Shown piece by piece: positions 63,967-64,000 of a stretch of DNA of 64,000 bases; the first letter of the stretch is position 1, and every line of letters starts with the position of its first letter. Where the stretch lies: the NCBI GenBank assembly GCA_947184155.2, contig CAMXCT020000445.1, forward strand, positions 62,001-126,000, read 5' to 3'. The notes beneath the pieces are model-generated. The model did not search any database. It was given only the letters and a program-made list of their open reading frames with translations, and had not been told where the DNA came from. Both the position numbers and the translations under genes were made by a program. The stretch comes from Cladocopium goreaui. Its lineage: Eukaryota > Sar > Dinophyceae > Suessiales > Symbiodiniaceae.

Positions 63967-64000
63967 TACCCTCTGGTAATTTAACAGTTTGCTATTGAAA
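63967..64000. mobile_element. Palindromic MITE, copy 27, cut by the window end
   Basis: Left module GTAATTTAACAGTTTGC combines features of copies 4 and 14. The remainder is outside the window. Confidence 0.8.

Noticed and set aside
1-64000. tRNA, rRNA, CRISPR or bacterial-type genes
   Set aside because: None was seen by eye; repeats present are eukaryotic satellites and MITEs without spacer-array structure.

Overview
The window reads as nuclear DNA of a dinoflagellate; I cannot name the species. The evidence is in the gene structures. Two genes could be rebuilt exon by exon from the minus strand: a mitochondrial oxoglutarate/malate-type carrier (13 exons, 292 codons) and anthranilate phosphoribosyltransferase TrpD (20 exons recognised, last one open-ended). 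Every one of their 31 acceptors is AG followed by G. Donors are mostly GC, with some GT and GA. Exons are as short as 15, 18 and 23 nt. Such junctions, genes all on one strand, and a Ty1/copia element whose LTR carries the last 12 nt of the dinoflagellate spliced leader, all point the same way.

Layout, in the direction of transcription (right to left, minus strand): carrier gene 56478-47744; candidate exons of a membrane protein 45724-35759; an Ala/Gln/Glu-rich coiled-coil gene about 32664-26002; TrpD 24854 to about 8822; a single-pass membrane protein 8525 to about 5364; a Pro/Arg/Ser-rich protein 3376-758 with further coding frames running off the left edge. TrpD intron 5 holds a complete copia retrotransposon (14189-22363) with identical 117-bp LTRs, a GATGT target duplication, a tRNA primer site and a polypurine tract. 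Its gag-pol is split over three frames.

Introns and spacers are full of small palindromic elements. The main family (27 copies or remnants, about 104 bp, ends CCCTCTGG/CCAGAGGG inside TA) lies almost only in introns and has interchangeable sub-terminal modules. Four further small inverted-repeat families are present. The right end (56.9-62.5 kb) is repeat-dominated: a 2.4-kb giant inverted repeat, then a 3.1-kb 14-bp satellite that is open in all three forward frames without being a gene. A GC-rich 120-bp minisatellite sits at 33.0-35.3 kb. No rRNA, tRNA, CRISPR or bacterial-type operon was seen.

Exon models were made by eye using reading frame, AG|G acceptors and family similarity. They need transcript confirmation, most of all for the unrecognised genes.
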